DNA of 5,184 nucleotides. Source: an uncultured Collinsella sp. (lineage in GTDB: Bacteria; Actinomycetota; Coriobacteriia; Coriobacteriales; Coriobacteriaceae). Both the position numbers and the translations under genes were made by a program. Every line of letters begins with the position of its first letter. Position 1 is the stretch's first letter. The notes beneath the pieces are model-generated. The model was given only the letters and a program-made list of their open reading frames with translations. It had not been told where the DNA came from and did not search any database. Positions 1 through 5,184 of this stretch are shown piece after piece. The stretch lies in the NCBI GenBank assembly GCA_900549065.1, contig URNC01000135.1:1-5184 (forward strand), written 5' to 3'.

Positions 1-13
1 GCGCATAAAGAAA

Positions 14-47
14 GCCTCCCATTTCTCATGTCCAAGAAATGGGAGGC
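14..47 (-). terminator. Rho-independent terminator of argS
   Basis: A perfect 13-bp inverted repeat (14-26 pairing with 35-47) encloses an 8-base loop. Read on the minus strand, the stem is followed directly by a T-rich run (TTTCTTTA). It lies about 70 bases past the argS stop codon, where an intrinsic terminator for that gene is expected. On the plus strand no T-run follows the stem, so it should act in the argS direction only. Confidence 0.88.
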
Positions 48-115
48 AGTTCAGTGGGAGATCGGGCTTTCAAGGCTTAGTTAAACCAAGTCTGTACGGT
101 CAAATGACTCGCAGA

Positions 116-1969
116 TTACATCTGCTCGGGCGCGGAAACGCCAACAAGGGTGAGCACCAGGGCGAGCGTCACGCGGACGGCGTCGCAAGCGGCCAGACGG
201 GCACGCGAAAGCTCGGGGTCGACGGGACGGCCCTCGCTCGGCAGAACCTGGCAGGCAGCGTAGAAGCTGTGGAAGTCGCCGGCGAGTTCCTCAGCAAAGT
301 GCGTCAGACGGAACGGGGCGCGGTCGCGAGCGCAGCTGGCGATGAGGTCGGTGAGCTCGTTGAGCTTACGCGAAAGGGCGAGCTCGGTCGGGTCGGTCAG
401 CAGCGAGTAATCGACGTTCTCACCGATGGCCTTGGCGGCGACGGCCTTCATGCCCATCTCGTCAGCCTGCTCGGGCGTAACGTCAGCGGCACGGCGCAGG
501 ATGGAGCACACACGGGCGTGAGCGTACTGCACGTAGTACACCGGGTTGGAGTTGTCGCGTTTCTTAACGGCCTCAATATCGAAGTCGACCATCTGGTTGG
601 AGCTCTTGGAGATGAGCGTGTAGCGAGCGGCATCGGAGCCGACCTCGTCGACGAGCTCCTGCAGGGTCACCATGGTGCCCTTGCGCTTGGACATACGGAC
701 GGGCTTGCCGTTGCGCAGCAGGTTGACGAGCTGGCCCAGCAGAACCTCGAACTTGCCGGGATAGCCAAGAGCGTCGCAGACGCAGCGGACGCGCTCGATG
801 TAGCCGTGGTGGTCGGCGCCCCAGATGTCGATGACGTGGTCGACGCGCTGGAACTTATCCCAGTGATAGGCAACGTCGGAGGCGAAGTAGGTGTACTCGC
901 CGTCGGACTTGATCAGGACGCGGTCCTTGTCATCGCCCAGGTCGGTGGAGCGGAACCACAGGGCGCCGTCCTTGGTGTAGAGGTAGCCCATCTTGTCGAG
1001 CTTCTCAAAAGCGCGGTCGACGGCGGAGGTGCCGGCGGTCTCACCCTCGGTGTCCTTCACATACAGCGAACGCTCGGAGTACCAACGATCGAAGTCGCAA
1101 TTGACGGCGTGGCAGAGGTCGCGCATGTTGTCGACCATCTTCACATAGCCGCGCTCGCGGAAGCTCTCCATACGCTCCTGCGCACCGGCGTCGACCCACT
1201 TATCGCCGTCGGTGCGCCAGAACTCGGCAGCCTCGTCGATGATGTAGTCGCCGCCGTAGGAGTCCTTGCCCAGGGTCTCGGCAAAGTTGTCCTGGTACGG
1301 ATGGGTCTCGGGGTGCTCGTCGTTCTCGTCGGCAACAAAGGCGTCGCGGTCGGCGATCAGCAGCTTGTGAGCCTCGTCGATATCCACGCCCTGCTTGGCG
1401 ATGATGTCGGCAAGCTGCATATAGCGCGTGCTGATGGAGTTGCCGAAGGTGTTCATCTGAGAGCCGTGGTCGTTGATGTAGAACTCACGCTGGATGTCGT
1501 AACCGGCGTGGTCCATCACACGGCAGAGCGAGTCGCCCAGCGCGGCCCAGCGGCCGTGGCCGATGTGCATGGGGCCGACGGGGTTAGCGGAAACGAACTC
1601 GACCTGGGTCTTCAGGCCACCACCGACGTTGGACTTAGCGAAGTCCATGCCCTTCTCGCGAGCCTCGCCAAAGATGGCATTCTTGACGGCAACGGAGAGG
1701 TAGAAGTTGATGAAGCCGGGGCCTGCGATCTCAACCTTCTCGATCGCGGGGTCCTCGGGCATATGGGCAACGATGGCCTCGGCGATCTTGCGCGGGGCGC
1801 AGTGGGCCAGCTTGGCGGACTTCAGGGCCATGGTAGAGGTCCACTCGCCATGAGAAGTGTCAGCCGGTCGCTCGATAGCGCAATCGTCAAGTTCAAATGC
1901 GGAAAGGTCGCCGGCCTCCTGGGCCGCAGCAAGCGCAGCGCGTACCAGCTCTTCAATCTTCTCGGGCAT
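116..1969 (-). CDS. argS: Arginyl-tRNA synthetase (ArgRS)
   Basis: Class I aminoacyl-tRNA synthetase of the cytoplasm. It activates arginine with ATP and charges tRNA-Arg; ArgRS generally needs the tRNA bound for the activation step. The 617-residue product shows the family domains in order. An N-terminal Add1-type tRNA-binding domain covers about residues 1-115, with the HGEW patch at 40-43. The Rossmann catalytic core carries the HIGH signature at 135-138 (GPMHIGHGR) and the second signature as MSKRKG at 426-431. A helical DALR anticodon-binding domain starts near the YVQYAHARVCSI stretch at 479-490 and runs to the end. I chose the start at 1969 because a strong Shine-Dalgarno lies just upstream and the protein then begins MPEKIEEL, a normal ArgRS N-terminus. 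The open frame continues upstream to 2059, but those 30 codons have no ribosome site and no family resemblance. The protein is about 40 residues longer than the 577-residue E. coli enzyme, partly through an acidic stretch near 205-235. The frame is intact. Confidence 0.98.
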   Translation of the reverse strand: MPEKIEELVRAALAAAQEAGDLSAFELDDCAIERPADTSHGEWTSTMALKSAKLAHCAPRKIAEAIVAHMPEDPAIEKVEIAGPGFINFYLSVAVKNAIFGEAREKGMDFAKSNVGGGLKTQVEFVSANPVGPMHIGHGRWAALGDSLCRVMDHAGYDIQREFYINDHGSQMNTFGNSISTRYMQLADIIAKQGVDIDEAHKLLIADRDAFVADENDEHPETHPYQDNFAETLGKDSYGGDYIIDEAAEFWRTDGDKWVDAGAQERMESFRERGYVKMVDNMRDLCHAVNCDFDRWYSERSLYVKDTEGETAGTSAVDRAFEKLDKMGYLYTKDGALWFRSTDLGDDKDRVLIKSDGEYTYFASDVAYHWDKFQRVDHVIDIWGADHHGYIERVRCVCDALGYPGKFEVLLGQLVNLLRNGKPVRMSKRKGTMVTLQELVDEVGSDAARYTLISKSSNQMVDFDIEAVKKRDNSNPVYYVQYAHARVCSILRRAADVTPEQADEMGMKAVAAKAIGENVDYSLLTDPTELALSRKLNELTDLIASCARDRAPFRLTHFAEELAGDFHSFYAACQVLPSEGRPVDPELSRARLAACDAVRVTLALVLTLVGVSAPEQM

Positions 1970-1972
1970 AGA

Positions 1973-1980
1973 TCCTCCTT
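1973..1980 (-). promoter_or_regulatory. Ribosome binding site deciding the argS start
   Basis: The minus strand reads AAGGAGGA, close to a perfect anti-16S match, ending three bases before the ATG at 1969. It is the best Shine-Dalgarno in the window and sets the argS start at 1969, excluding the in-frame ATG at 2059. Confidence 0.9.
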
Positions 1981-2036
1981 GTGTTAAAGCCCCCGAGCTC
2001 TTGGTCACTCGTAGGGCAAAAGCCAGAGTTTGTAGC

Positions 2037-2065
2037 ACTCTATCACAAGCGACGGGCACTGTCGC
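2037..2065 (-). promoter_or_regulatory. Possible argS promoter
   Basis: On the minus strand a -35-like GCGACA (2065-2060) and a -10-like TAGAGT (2042-2037) are 17 bases apart, each matching the sigma-70 consensus at four of six positions. Transcription would begin near 2030 and give a leader of about 60 bases. Spacing and position are good, but the boxes are weak enough to occur by chance. Confidence 0.35.
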
Positions 2066-2141
2066 AGGGTAAAGCTAATAGATATTGCATATGCACAAAA
2101 ATGACTACAGCTTGTATGGAGTCACTCAAAGATGCCGGTCT

Positions 2142-2160
2142 GCCTGCAGATTATGCAGGC
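2142..2160. repeat. Short perfect inverted repeat in the intergenic region
   Basis: GCCTGCA at 2142-2148 and TGCAGGC at 2154-2160 form a perfect 7-bp dyad around a 5-base spacer. No T-run follows on either strand, so it does not look like a terminator. Its place between two divergent genes would suit a dimeric regulator's binding site or a small RNA hairpin; the sequence does not decide which. Confidence 0.5.
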
Positions 2161-2268
2161 GTTGAAAATGTATAAAGGTGTGAATGAGCTGCGTCTGTTA
2201 TCGAATACTCTTACCTATCAGAGTTGTGTGCTTTTCCTGCATAAAGTAAGGGTTTGCGCACGTCAGCG

Positions 2269-2277
2269 TGTTATTCT
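2269..2277 (+). promoter_or_regulatory. Possible extended -10 promoter of the CarD-family gene
   Basis: TG at 2269-2270, one spacer base, then TATTCT at 2272-2277 match an extended -10 element. No good -35 hexamer lies 16-18 bases upstream. Transcription would start near 2284, giving a leader of about 28 bases that contains the near-palindrome at 2282-2297 and the GGAGG ribosome site at 2303-2307. Confidence 0.35.
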
Positions 2278-2281
2278 AGAC

Positions 2282-2297
2282 ATACGTAAATTCGTAT
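2282..2297. repeat. Near-palindrome between start point and ribosome site
   Basis: ATACG at 2282-2286 mirrors CGTAT at 2293-2297, with an A/T-rich centre of six bases. It falls between the putative start point and the ribosome site of the CarD-family gene, a usual place for a repressor operator. The arms are short and the assignment is inference. Confidence 0.3.
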
Positions 2298-2311
2298 AAG
2301 TTGGAGGTAGC

Positions 2312-2797
2312 ATGTTCTCAATCGGTCAACACGTCATTCATCCGGGCCAGGGAGTCTGCACCGTCGTCGGTTTTAGAGACGACACACCGCAGCCCATGCT
2401 GCTGCTCGAGACCAAGCAGGGACATGCGCAGATGATCCTCATGTACCCCGTGGCGCAGGCCGACCGTTTGCACGCCGCCATCTCGCAGCAAGATGCCGAG
2501 CACCTGCTGAGCCACTATGACGAGCTGGAGTGCGACACCTTTACCGAGCGCAACAGCTCGCTTGAGGAGACGCACTTTAAGCAGCAGCTCAAGCTGGGCG
2601 CGCCCGAGACGGTCCGCGTGGCAAAGACCATGATGCACCGCATTCGCCAGGCCGAGGAAGCTGATAAAAAACCCAGCTCCTACTACATGCGCGTACTCAA
2701 GGAGGCCAAACGCCGCTCCATCGAGGAGTTCGCCGTGGCCCTTGGTGTCACCGAGGAGGCCGCCGAAGCCCGCCTAGCCCAAGCCGCCCTCAACTAA
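2312..2797 (+). CDS. CarD/CdnL-family RNA polymerase-binding transcription regulator
   Basis: A 161-residue cytoplasmic protein, almost the length of M. tuberculosis CarD (162). The N-terminal half (about 1-55) has the CarD/TRCF RNA polymerase-interaction domain pattern: FSIGQHVIHPGQGVCTVVG at 2-20, then short beta-strand segments such as PMLLLET and AQMILMYPV. The rest (about 60-160) is predicted helical and charged, like the CarD DNA-binding domain. Known members bind the RNA polymerase beta subunit at promoters and stabilise the open complex. The protein has no tryptophan; in mycobacterial CarD a tryptophan (W85) wedges into promoter DNA, so this may be a divergent paralogue and not the housekeeping copy. 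I give no gene symbol for that reason. GGAGG at 2303-2307, four bases before the ATG, supports the start. It is alone in its transcription unit, with a hairpin terminator 13 bases after the stop. What it regulates cannot be told from the window. Confidence 0.85.
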   Translation: MFSIGQHVIHPGQGVCTVVGFRDDTPQPMLLLETKQGHAQMILMYPVAQADRLHAAISQQDAEHLLSHYDELECDTFTERNSSLEETHFKQQLKLGAPETVRVAKTMMHRIRQAEEADKKPSSYYMRVLKEAKRRSIEEFAVALGVTEEAAEARLAQAALN

Positions 2798-2810
2798 CCC
2801 ATCCGCGCCA

Positions 2811-2851
2811 AAAACCACCACAAAGGGGACAGGCACCTTTGTGGTGGTTTT
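2811..2851 (+). terminator. Hairpin terminator, copy 1 of a 41-base repeat
   Basis: A perfect 16-bp stem (2811-2826 with 2836-2851) encloses a 9-base loop. The 3' arm ends in TTTT, followed by CTTGTT, which suits an intrinsic terminator for the CarD-family gene that stops at 2797. The 5' arm begins AAAA, so the minus strand also ends in TTTT and the element can in principle work both ways. It is identical to 3521-3561 except at one loop base (C at 2830, A at 3540). Confidence 0.88.
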
Positions 2852-2905
2852 CTTGTTCTAGTAGTATTCATTCTTATCGATACCCACGAGCACAAGGAGT
2901 CTCTT

Positions 2906-3505
2906 ATGGCAGAGCCGCTTACCGCCGGAATCACCCGCGACCGCGCGTTCGAACTGCTCAATGAGCACAACAAGGACCCGTTCCATATCACCCATGGCGA
3001 GACGGTCGAGGGCACTATGCGCTACTTTGCGCGCGAGTTCGACCCCGAGAACGAGGAGTTTTGGGGCATCGTCGGTCTACTGCACGACCTGGATTGGGAG
3101 GAGCATGAGGACGACCCCATGAACCACACCATCTATGCTGCCAAGATTCTTAAGGATGAAGGTGCGTCTCCCGAGCTCATTCGCGCCATCCAGACGCACA
3201 CGTCGGACTTCAATACCTCGCTGCCCAAACCCGAGCTGCAGATGGAAAAGATCCTGTTTGCCTGCGATGAGCTCACCGGCCTGATCGGCGCTGCAGTTAT
3301 CATGCGCCCGAGCAAGAGCGTTATGGACTTTACGACCAAGTCGCTCAAGAAGAAGTTCAAGGACAAGCGCTTTGCCGCCGGCTGCTCGCGCGACGTGATT
3401 TCGCAGGGCGCCGAGATGTTGGGCTGGGAGCTCCCCGAGCTCTTTGACCGCACCATCGCGGCCATGCAGTCCTTCGCTCCCGACCGCGACACCTTCCAGG
3501 CCTAA
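2906..3505 (+). CDS. HD-domain protein, putative metal-dependent phosphohydrolase of unknown substrate
   Basis: A 199-residue soluble protein of the HD superfamily, whose members use bound metal ions mostly to hydrolyse phosphate esters or nucleotides. The ligand pattern is visible: H30 in FHITHG, the HD pair at 60-61 in GLLHDLDWEEH, H74, H98, and D121 in ACDELTGLI. The region 134-165 (RPSKSVMDFTTKSLKKKFKD, then a ...FAAGCSRD stretch) is typical of a widespread but uncharacterised bacterial HD subfamily, often annotated only as HDIG-domain or HAD-like hydrolase. No second domain, signal peptide or membrane segment is present. GGAG at 2896-2899, six bases before the ATG, supports the start. 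It follows the CarD-family gene on the same strand, but a strong terminator lies between, so it probably has its own promoter in 2852-2895; I see no convincing boxes there. A near-identical hairpin follows its stop. Substrate and pathway are unknown. Confidence 0.88.
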   Translation: MAEPLTAGITRDRAFELLNEHNKDPFHITHGETVEGTMRYFAREFDPENEEFWGIVGLLHDLDWEEHEDDPMNHTIYAAKILKDEGASPELIRAIQTHTSDFNTSLPKPELQMEKILFACDELTGLIGAAVIMRPSKSVMDFTTKSLKKKFKDKRFAAGCSRDVISQGAEMLGWELPELFDRTIAAMQSFAPDRDTFQA

Positions 3506-3520
3506 CCGCCCACGCCACTT

Positions 3521-3561
3521 AAAACCACCACAAAGGGGAAAGGCACCTTTGTGGTGGTTTT
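3521..3561. terminator. Hairpin terminator between convergent genes, copy 2 of the 41-base repeat
   Basis: The same 16-bp stem as copy 1 (3521-3536 with 3546-3561) around a 9-base loop, followed by a further T and GTTTG on the plus strand. It lies 15 bases after the HD gene stop and 14 bases past the proA stop on the other strand, in a 70-base gap between convergent genes. The plus-strand T-run is longer, so termination should be better for the HD gene. On the minus strand the only T-run is the four bases inside the stem, so it would be a weaker end for proA. Confidence 0.88.
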
Positions 3562-3575
3562 TGTTTGCGCGGGCG

Positions 3576-4862
3576 CTAGGGACGGACCTGGCCGGTGCCG
3601 CGGAGTTTGTATTTGTAGGTGGTGAGGGCCTCGGCGGCAAAGGGTCCGCGGGCGTGAAGCTTTTGGGTCGAGATGCCGATCTCGGCACCCAGCCCAAACT
3701 CGCCGCCGTCAGTGAAGCGCGTGCTGGCGTTGGCATACACGGCCGAGGCATCGATCTCATCCAAAAAGCGCTCGCAAGCGTCCGCGTCCTCGGCGATGAT
3801 GGCCTCGGAATGCATGGTGCCATAGCGGTTGATGTGCGCGATGGCCTCGTCCTCGTTCGCCACGACCTTCACGCTCATCTCGAGCGCCAGGTACTCGCGG
3901 CCCCAATCCTCCTCGGTCGCGGCCACGTAGTCGTCGCCCTCGGCAAGACCGGAATCGGCGCATGTGGCGCACGTGGCCTCGTCGCCGTGAATGAGCACGC
4001 CGTGGTCGTGCAGCACAGCCACAGCCGCGGGCAAAAACGCGTCGGCCACGGCGCGGTCGACCAGCAGCGACTCGGCAGCATTGCACACGCCTACGCGCTG
4101 CGTCTTGGCGTTGACGATAATGTTGAGCGCTTTATCGAAGTCGGCCGACTCATGCACGTAGATGTGGCAGTTGCCCGTGCCCGTCTCGATAACCGGAACG
4201 AGCGACTCGCGCACGCAGCGCTGAATCAGGCCCGCACCGCCACGCGGAATGAGCACATCGACGATGCCGCGGAGCTTCATGAGCTCGCCGGTGGCCTCGC
4301 GGTCGGTAGACTCGATCATCGAGACGGCCTCGCACGGGAAACCCTGGGCCTCAAGCGCATCGGCCAGCAGCTCGGCAATCATGGCGCACGAGTGATACGC
4401 CAGCGAACCGCCGCGCAGGATGCAGGCGTTGCCGGTGCGGATGCAGATGCCCGCGGCGTCGGCCGTCACGTTGGGGCGCGCCTCATACACCATGGCGACT
4501 AGGCCCAGCGGCACACTCACGCGGGTCAGGTCCACACCGCTCTCAAGCACGCGGTGATCGAGTACGCGGCCCACGGGATCCGGCAGCTCAGCGAGCTTCT
4601 CCAGGCCGGCGGCCATGCCCTCAACGCGCTCGGGCGTCAGCAGCAGGCGGTCGAGGAGCCCTGCCGAGGTGCCCGCATCGCGCGCGGCAGACATATCGAG
4701 CTCGTTGGCGGCAATGATGCAATCGACACCATCGCGCAGCGCCGCGGCCATGGCGCGCACGGCCTCCTGGCGCTGGGCATCGCTCGCCGTGGCAAGCGCG
4801 GCAGAAGCGGCCTTGGCCTCGACGGCAAGATCGTGGACATACGTGGCTATATCGACCGACAT
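3576..4862 (-). CDS. proA: Gamma-glutamyl phosphate reductase (glutamate-5-semialdehyde dehydrogenase)
   Basis: Second enzyme of proline synthesis from glutamate. It reduces gamma-glutamyl phosphate with NADPH to glutamate-5-semialdehyde, which cyclises to pyrroline-5-carboxylate, in the cytoplasm. The 428-residue product is close to E. coli ProA (417) and complete. Landmarks of this aldehyde dehydrogenase-superfamily branch are VPLGLVAMVYEARPNVT at 117-133, the cofactor-side stretch RTGNACILRGG at 142-152, LIPRGGAGLI at 204-213, VIETGTGNCHIYV at 224-236, the catalytic cysteine C260 in RVGVCNAAES, and EFGLGAEIGISTQKLHARGP at 388-407. A CxxC pair (C298, C301) lies in a variable region. The start at 4862 gives a normal N-terminus; the ribosome site is weak (AGAAAGGG at 4876-4869). 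The gene stands alone, converging on the HD gene and diverging from the gene at 4976. Its partner proB (glutamate 5-kinase), often adjacent in other bacteria, is not in the window. Confidence 0.98.
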   Translation of the reverse strand: MSVDIATYVHDLAVEAKAASAALATASDAQRQEAVRAMAAALRDGVDCIIAANELDMSAARDAGTSAGLLDRLLLTPERVEGMAAGLEKLAELPDPVGRVLDHRVLESGVDLTRVSVPLGLVAMVYEARPNVTADAAGICIRTGNACILRGGSLAYHSCAMIAELLADALEAQGFPCEAVSMIESTDREATGELMKLRGIVDVLIPRGGAGLIQRCVRESLVPVIETGTGNCHIYVHESADFDKALNIIVNAKTQRVGVCNAAESLLVDRAVADAFLPAAVAVLHDHGVLIHGDEATCATCADSGLAEGDDYVAATEEDWGREYLALEMSVKVVANEDEAIAHINRYGTMHSEAIIAEDADACERFLDEIDASAVYANASTRFTDGGEFGLGAEIGISTQKLHARGPFAAEALTTYKYKLRGTGQVRP

Positions 4863-4931
4863 GGACGGCCCTTTCTCTTAGATGTTTGCCAACCATGGTA
4901 GCCGATTTATGCGCATCCTCGCCGACGGCGG

Positions 4932-4937
4932 TAGAAT
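4932..4937 (+). promoter_or_regulatory. Possible -10 element of the gene at 4976
   Basis: TAGAAT at 4932-4937 matches the sigma-70 -10 consensus at five of six positions. Transcription would start near 4944, about 32 bases before the ATG at 4976. No good -35 hexamer is present; that position is occupied by the 8-bp palindrome ATGCGCAT (4909-4916). On the minus strand TTGACC (4944-4939), a good -35 match that could serve proA, lies immediately beside it, though no convincing -10 follows at the right spacing. Confidence 0.4.
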
Positions 4938-4975
4938 TGGTCAACCCGAAACACCGCAACGAATGGAAGCATTAC

Positions 4976-5184
4976 ATGGCGCTCATCACTTCGTACCACG
5001 TCCCCGGCCTGTATGTCGAGGACCACAGCATCGATGTCCCTCTCGACTGGCGCGGCCTTGAGCCAATGCTTTTGGCCGTCGGCAGCACCATGCGCCGCGG
5101 CGCCATGCCGGCGCCCATCGCCGGCGCGCCCGAGAGCATCAAGCTTTTCTACCGCGTGGTTTGCGCGCCCGACCGCATCAACGA
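4976..5184 (+). CDS. Putative alpha/beta hydrolase, proline iminopeptidase-like (N-terminus only, cut by window edge)
   Basis: The first 69 codons of a gene that runs past the window. The peptide begins MALITSYHVPGLYVEDHSID, continues VPLDWRG, and later has the strand-like IKLFYRVVCAPD at 57-68. A short 'pG...dh.i.VPLDw' opening followed by 'i.lf.R.v..p' is the pattern I know from the N-terminus of long proline iminopeptidases (peptidase family S33), which release N-terminal proline from peptides. The HGGPG oxyanion motif and the Ser-Asp-His triad would lie downstream, so the assignment is tentative and another alpha/beta hydrolase is possible. No signal peptide is seen, so a cytoplasmic enzyme is likely. 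The start at 4976 has only a weak ribosome site (GGAAG near 4965). An in-frame ATG at 4895 would add 27 residues, but it lies upstream of the likely promoter and lacks a ribosome site. Confidence 0.6.
   Translation, partial: MALITSYHVPGLYVEDHSIDVPLDWRGLEPMLLAVGSTMRRGAMPAPIAGAPESIKLFYRVVCAPDRIN

Larger units (their letters stand above)
1970..2311. other. Divergent intergenic region between argS and the CarD-family gene
   Basis: This 342-base stretch is visibly richer in A+T than the flanking genes and separates two divergent starts. It holds the ribosome sites of both genes, a possible promoter for each, a perfect 7-bp inverted repeat with a 5-base spacer (2142-2160), and a near-palindrome between the putative start point and ribosome site of the CarD-family gene (2282-2297). 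Small open frames occur (for example 24 codons from 2101 and 43 codons from 2168), but they lack good ribosome sites and use codons unlike the neighbours, so I do not call genes. I see no tRNA or T-box leader. Confidence 0.7.

Noticed and set aside
104..1987. A 627-codon open frame on the plus strand, fully antisense to argS
   Set aside because: It mirrors argS. Strong G/C bias at third positions in argS removes stop codons from the opposite strand; the translation is repetitive in V, G, L and A, matches no family I know, and has no ribosome site.
1970..2059. Upstream extension of argS by 30 codons to an ATG at 2059
   Set aside because: The near-perfect Shine-Dalgarno at 1973-1980 points to the ATG at 1969, the extension has no family resemblance, and it overlaps the likely promoter.
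1970..2100. T-box or other riboswitch in the argS leader
   Set aside because: The leader appears to be about 60 bases, too short for a T-box, and I see neither the T-box core sequence nor a terminator hairpin before the ATG.
2101..2175. A 24-codon open frame (MTTACMESLKDAGL...) in the intergenic region
   Set aside because: No ribosome site, very short, and it contains the 2142-2160 dyad; no evidence of translation.
2168..2299. A 43-codon open frame ending 12 bases before the CarD-family ATG, a possible leader peptide
   Set aside because: Only a weak AGG lies upstream, it uses codons rare in the neighbours (TTA, CTA, ATA), and a frame this long is not unlikely by chance. It would also run through the likely promoter.
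2797..2905. CarD-family and HD genes as one operon
   Set aside because: They share a strand, but a perfect 16-bp hairpin with a T-run lies in the 108-base gap, so co-transcription is probably limited to read-through.
2811..3561. The two hairpins as a CRISPR array or as terminal inverted repeats of a transposon carrying the HD gene
   Set aside because: Two copies 710 bases apart around a normal gene are not a CRISPR array. Each unit is itself a palindrome, the HD gene is not a transposase, and its codon use matches its neighbours.
3444..4502. A 352-codon plus-strand open frame antisense to proA, running through the hairpin repeat
   Set aside because: It is a shadow of proA with low-complexity composition and no ribosome site, and it crosses a terminator.

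Overview
The window is about 60% G+C by eye, with strong G/C bias at third codon positions. It reads as an ordinary stretch of chromosome from an actinobacterium of the class Coriobacteriia; Collinsella or a close relative is my best guess. That guess rests on the look of the proteins and the base composition, not on a database comparison. There are five genes, one cut by the right edge. I see no RNA gene, insertion sequence, CRISPR array or phage gene.

Layout from left to right: a rho-independent terminator (14-47) closes argS, which lies on the minus strand (116-1969) and encodes arginyl-tRNA synthetase. A 342-base intergenic stretch follows, from which argS and a plus-strand gene diverge. 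The plus-strand gene (2312-2797) encodes a small CarD/CdnL-family RNA polymerase-binding protein. A plus-strand gene for an uncharacterised HD-domain metal-dependent hydrolase follows (2906-3505). Minus-strand proA (3576-4862), gamma-glutamyl phosphate reductase of proline synthesis, converges on it. A divergent plus-strand gene begins at 4976 and runs off the window; its first 69 codons resemble the N-terminus of proline iminopeptidase-type alpha/beta hydrolases.

The genes are mostly single transcription units separated by terminators, not one operon. The clearest non-coding signal is a 41-base hairpin present twice (2811-2851 and 3521-3561) with one base difference. It stands just after the CarD-family gene and again just after the HD gene, so it brackets the HD gene. 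Each copy works as a terminator, but copies this similar next to unrelated genes suggest a dispersed repeat family. Other points worth a look are a CarD-family protein with no tryptophan, a proA with no proB beside it, and the pairing of proA with a possible proline-releasing peptidase across a 113-base divergent intergenic region. I found no new multi-gene system here.
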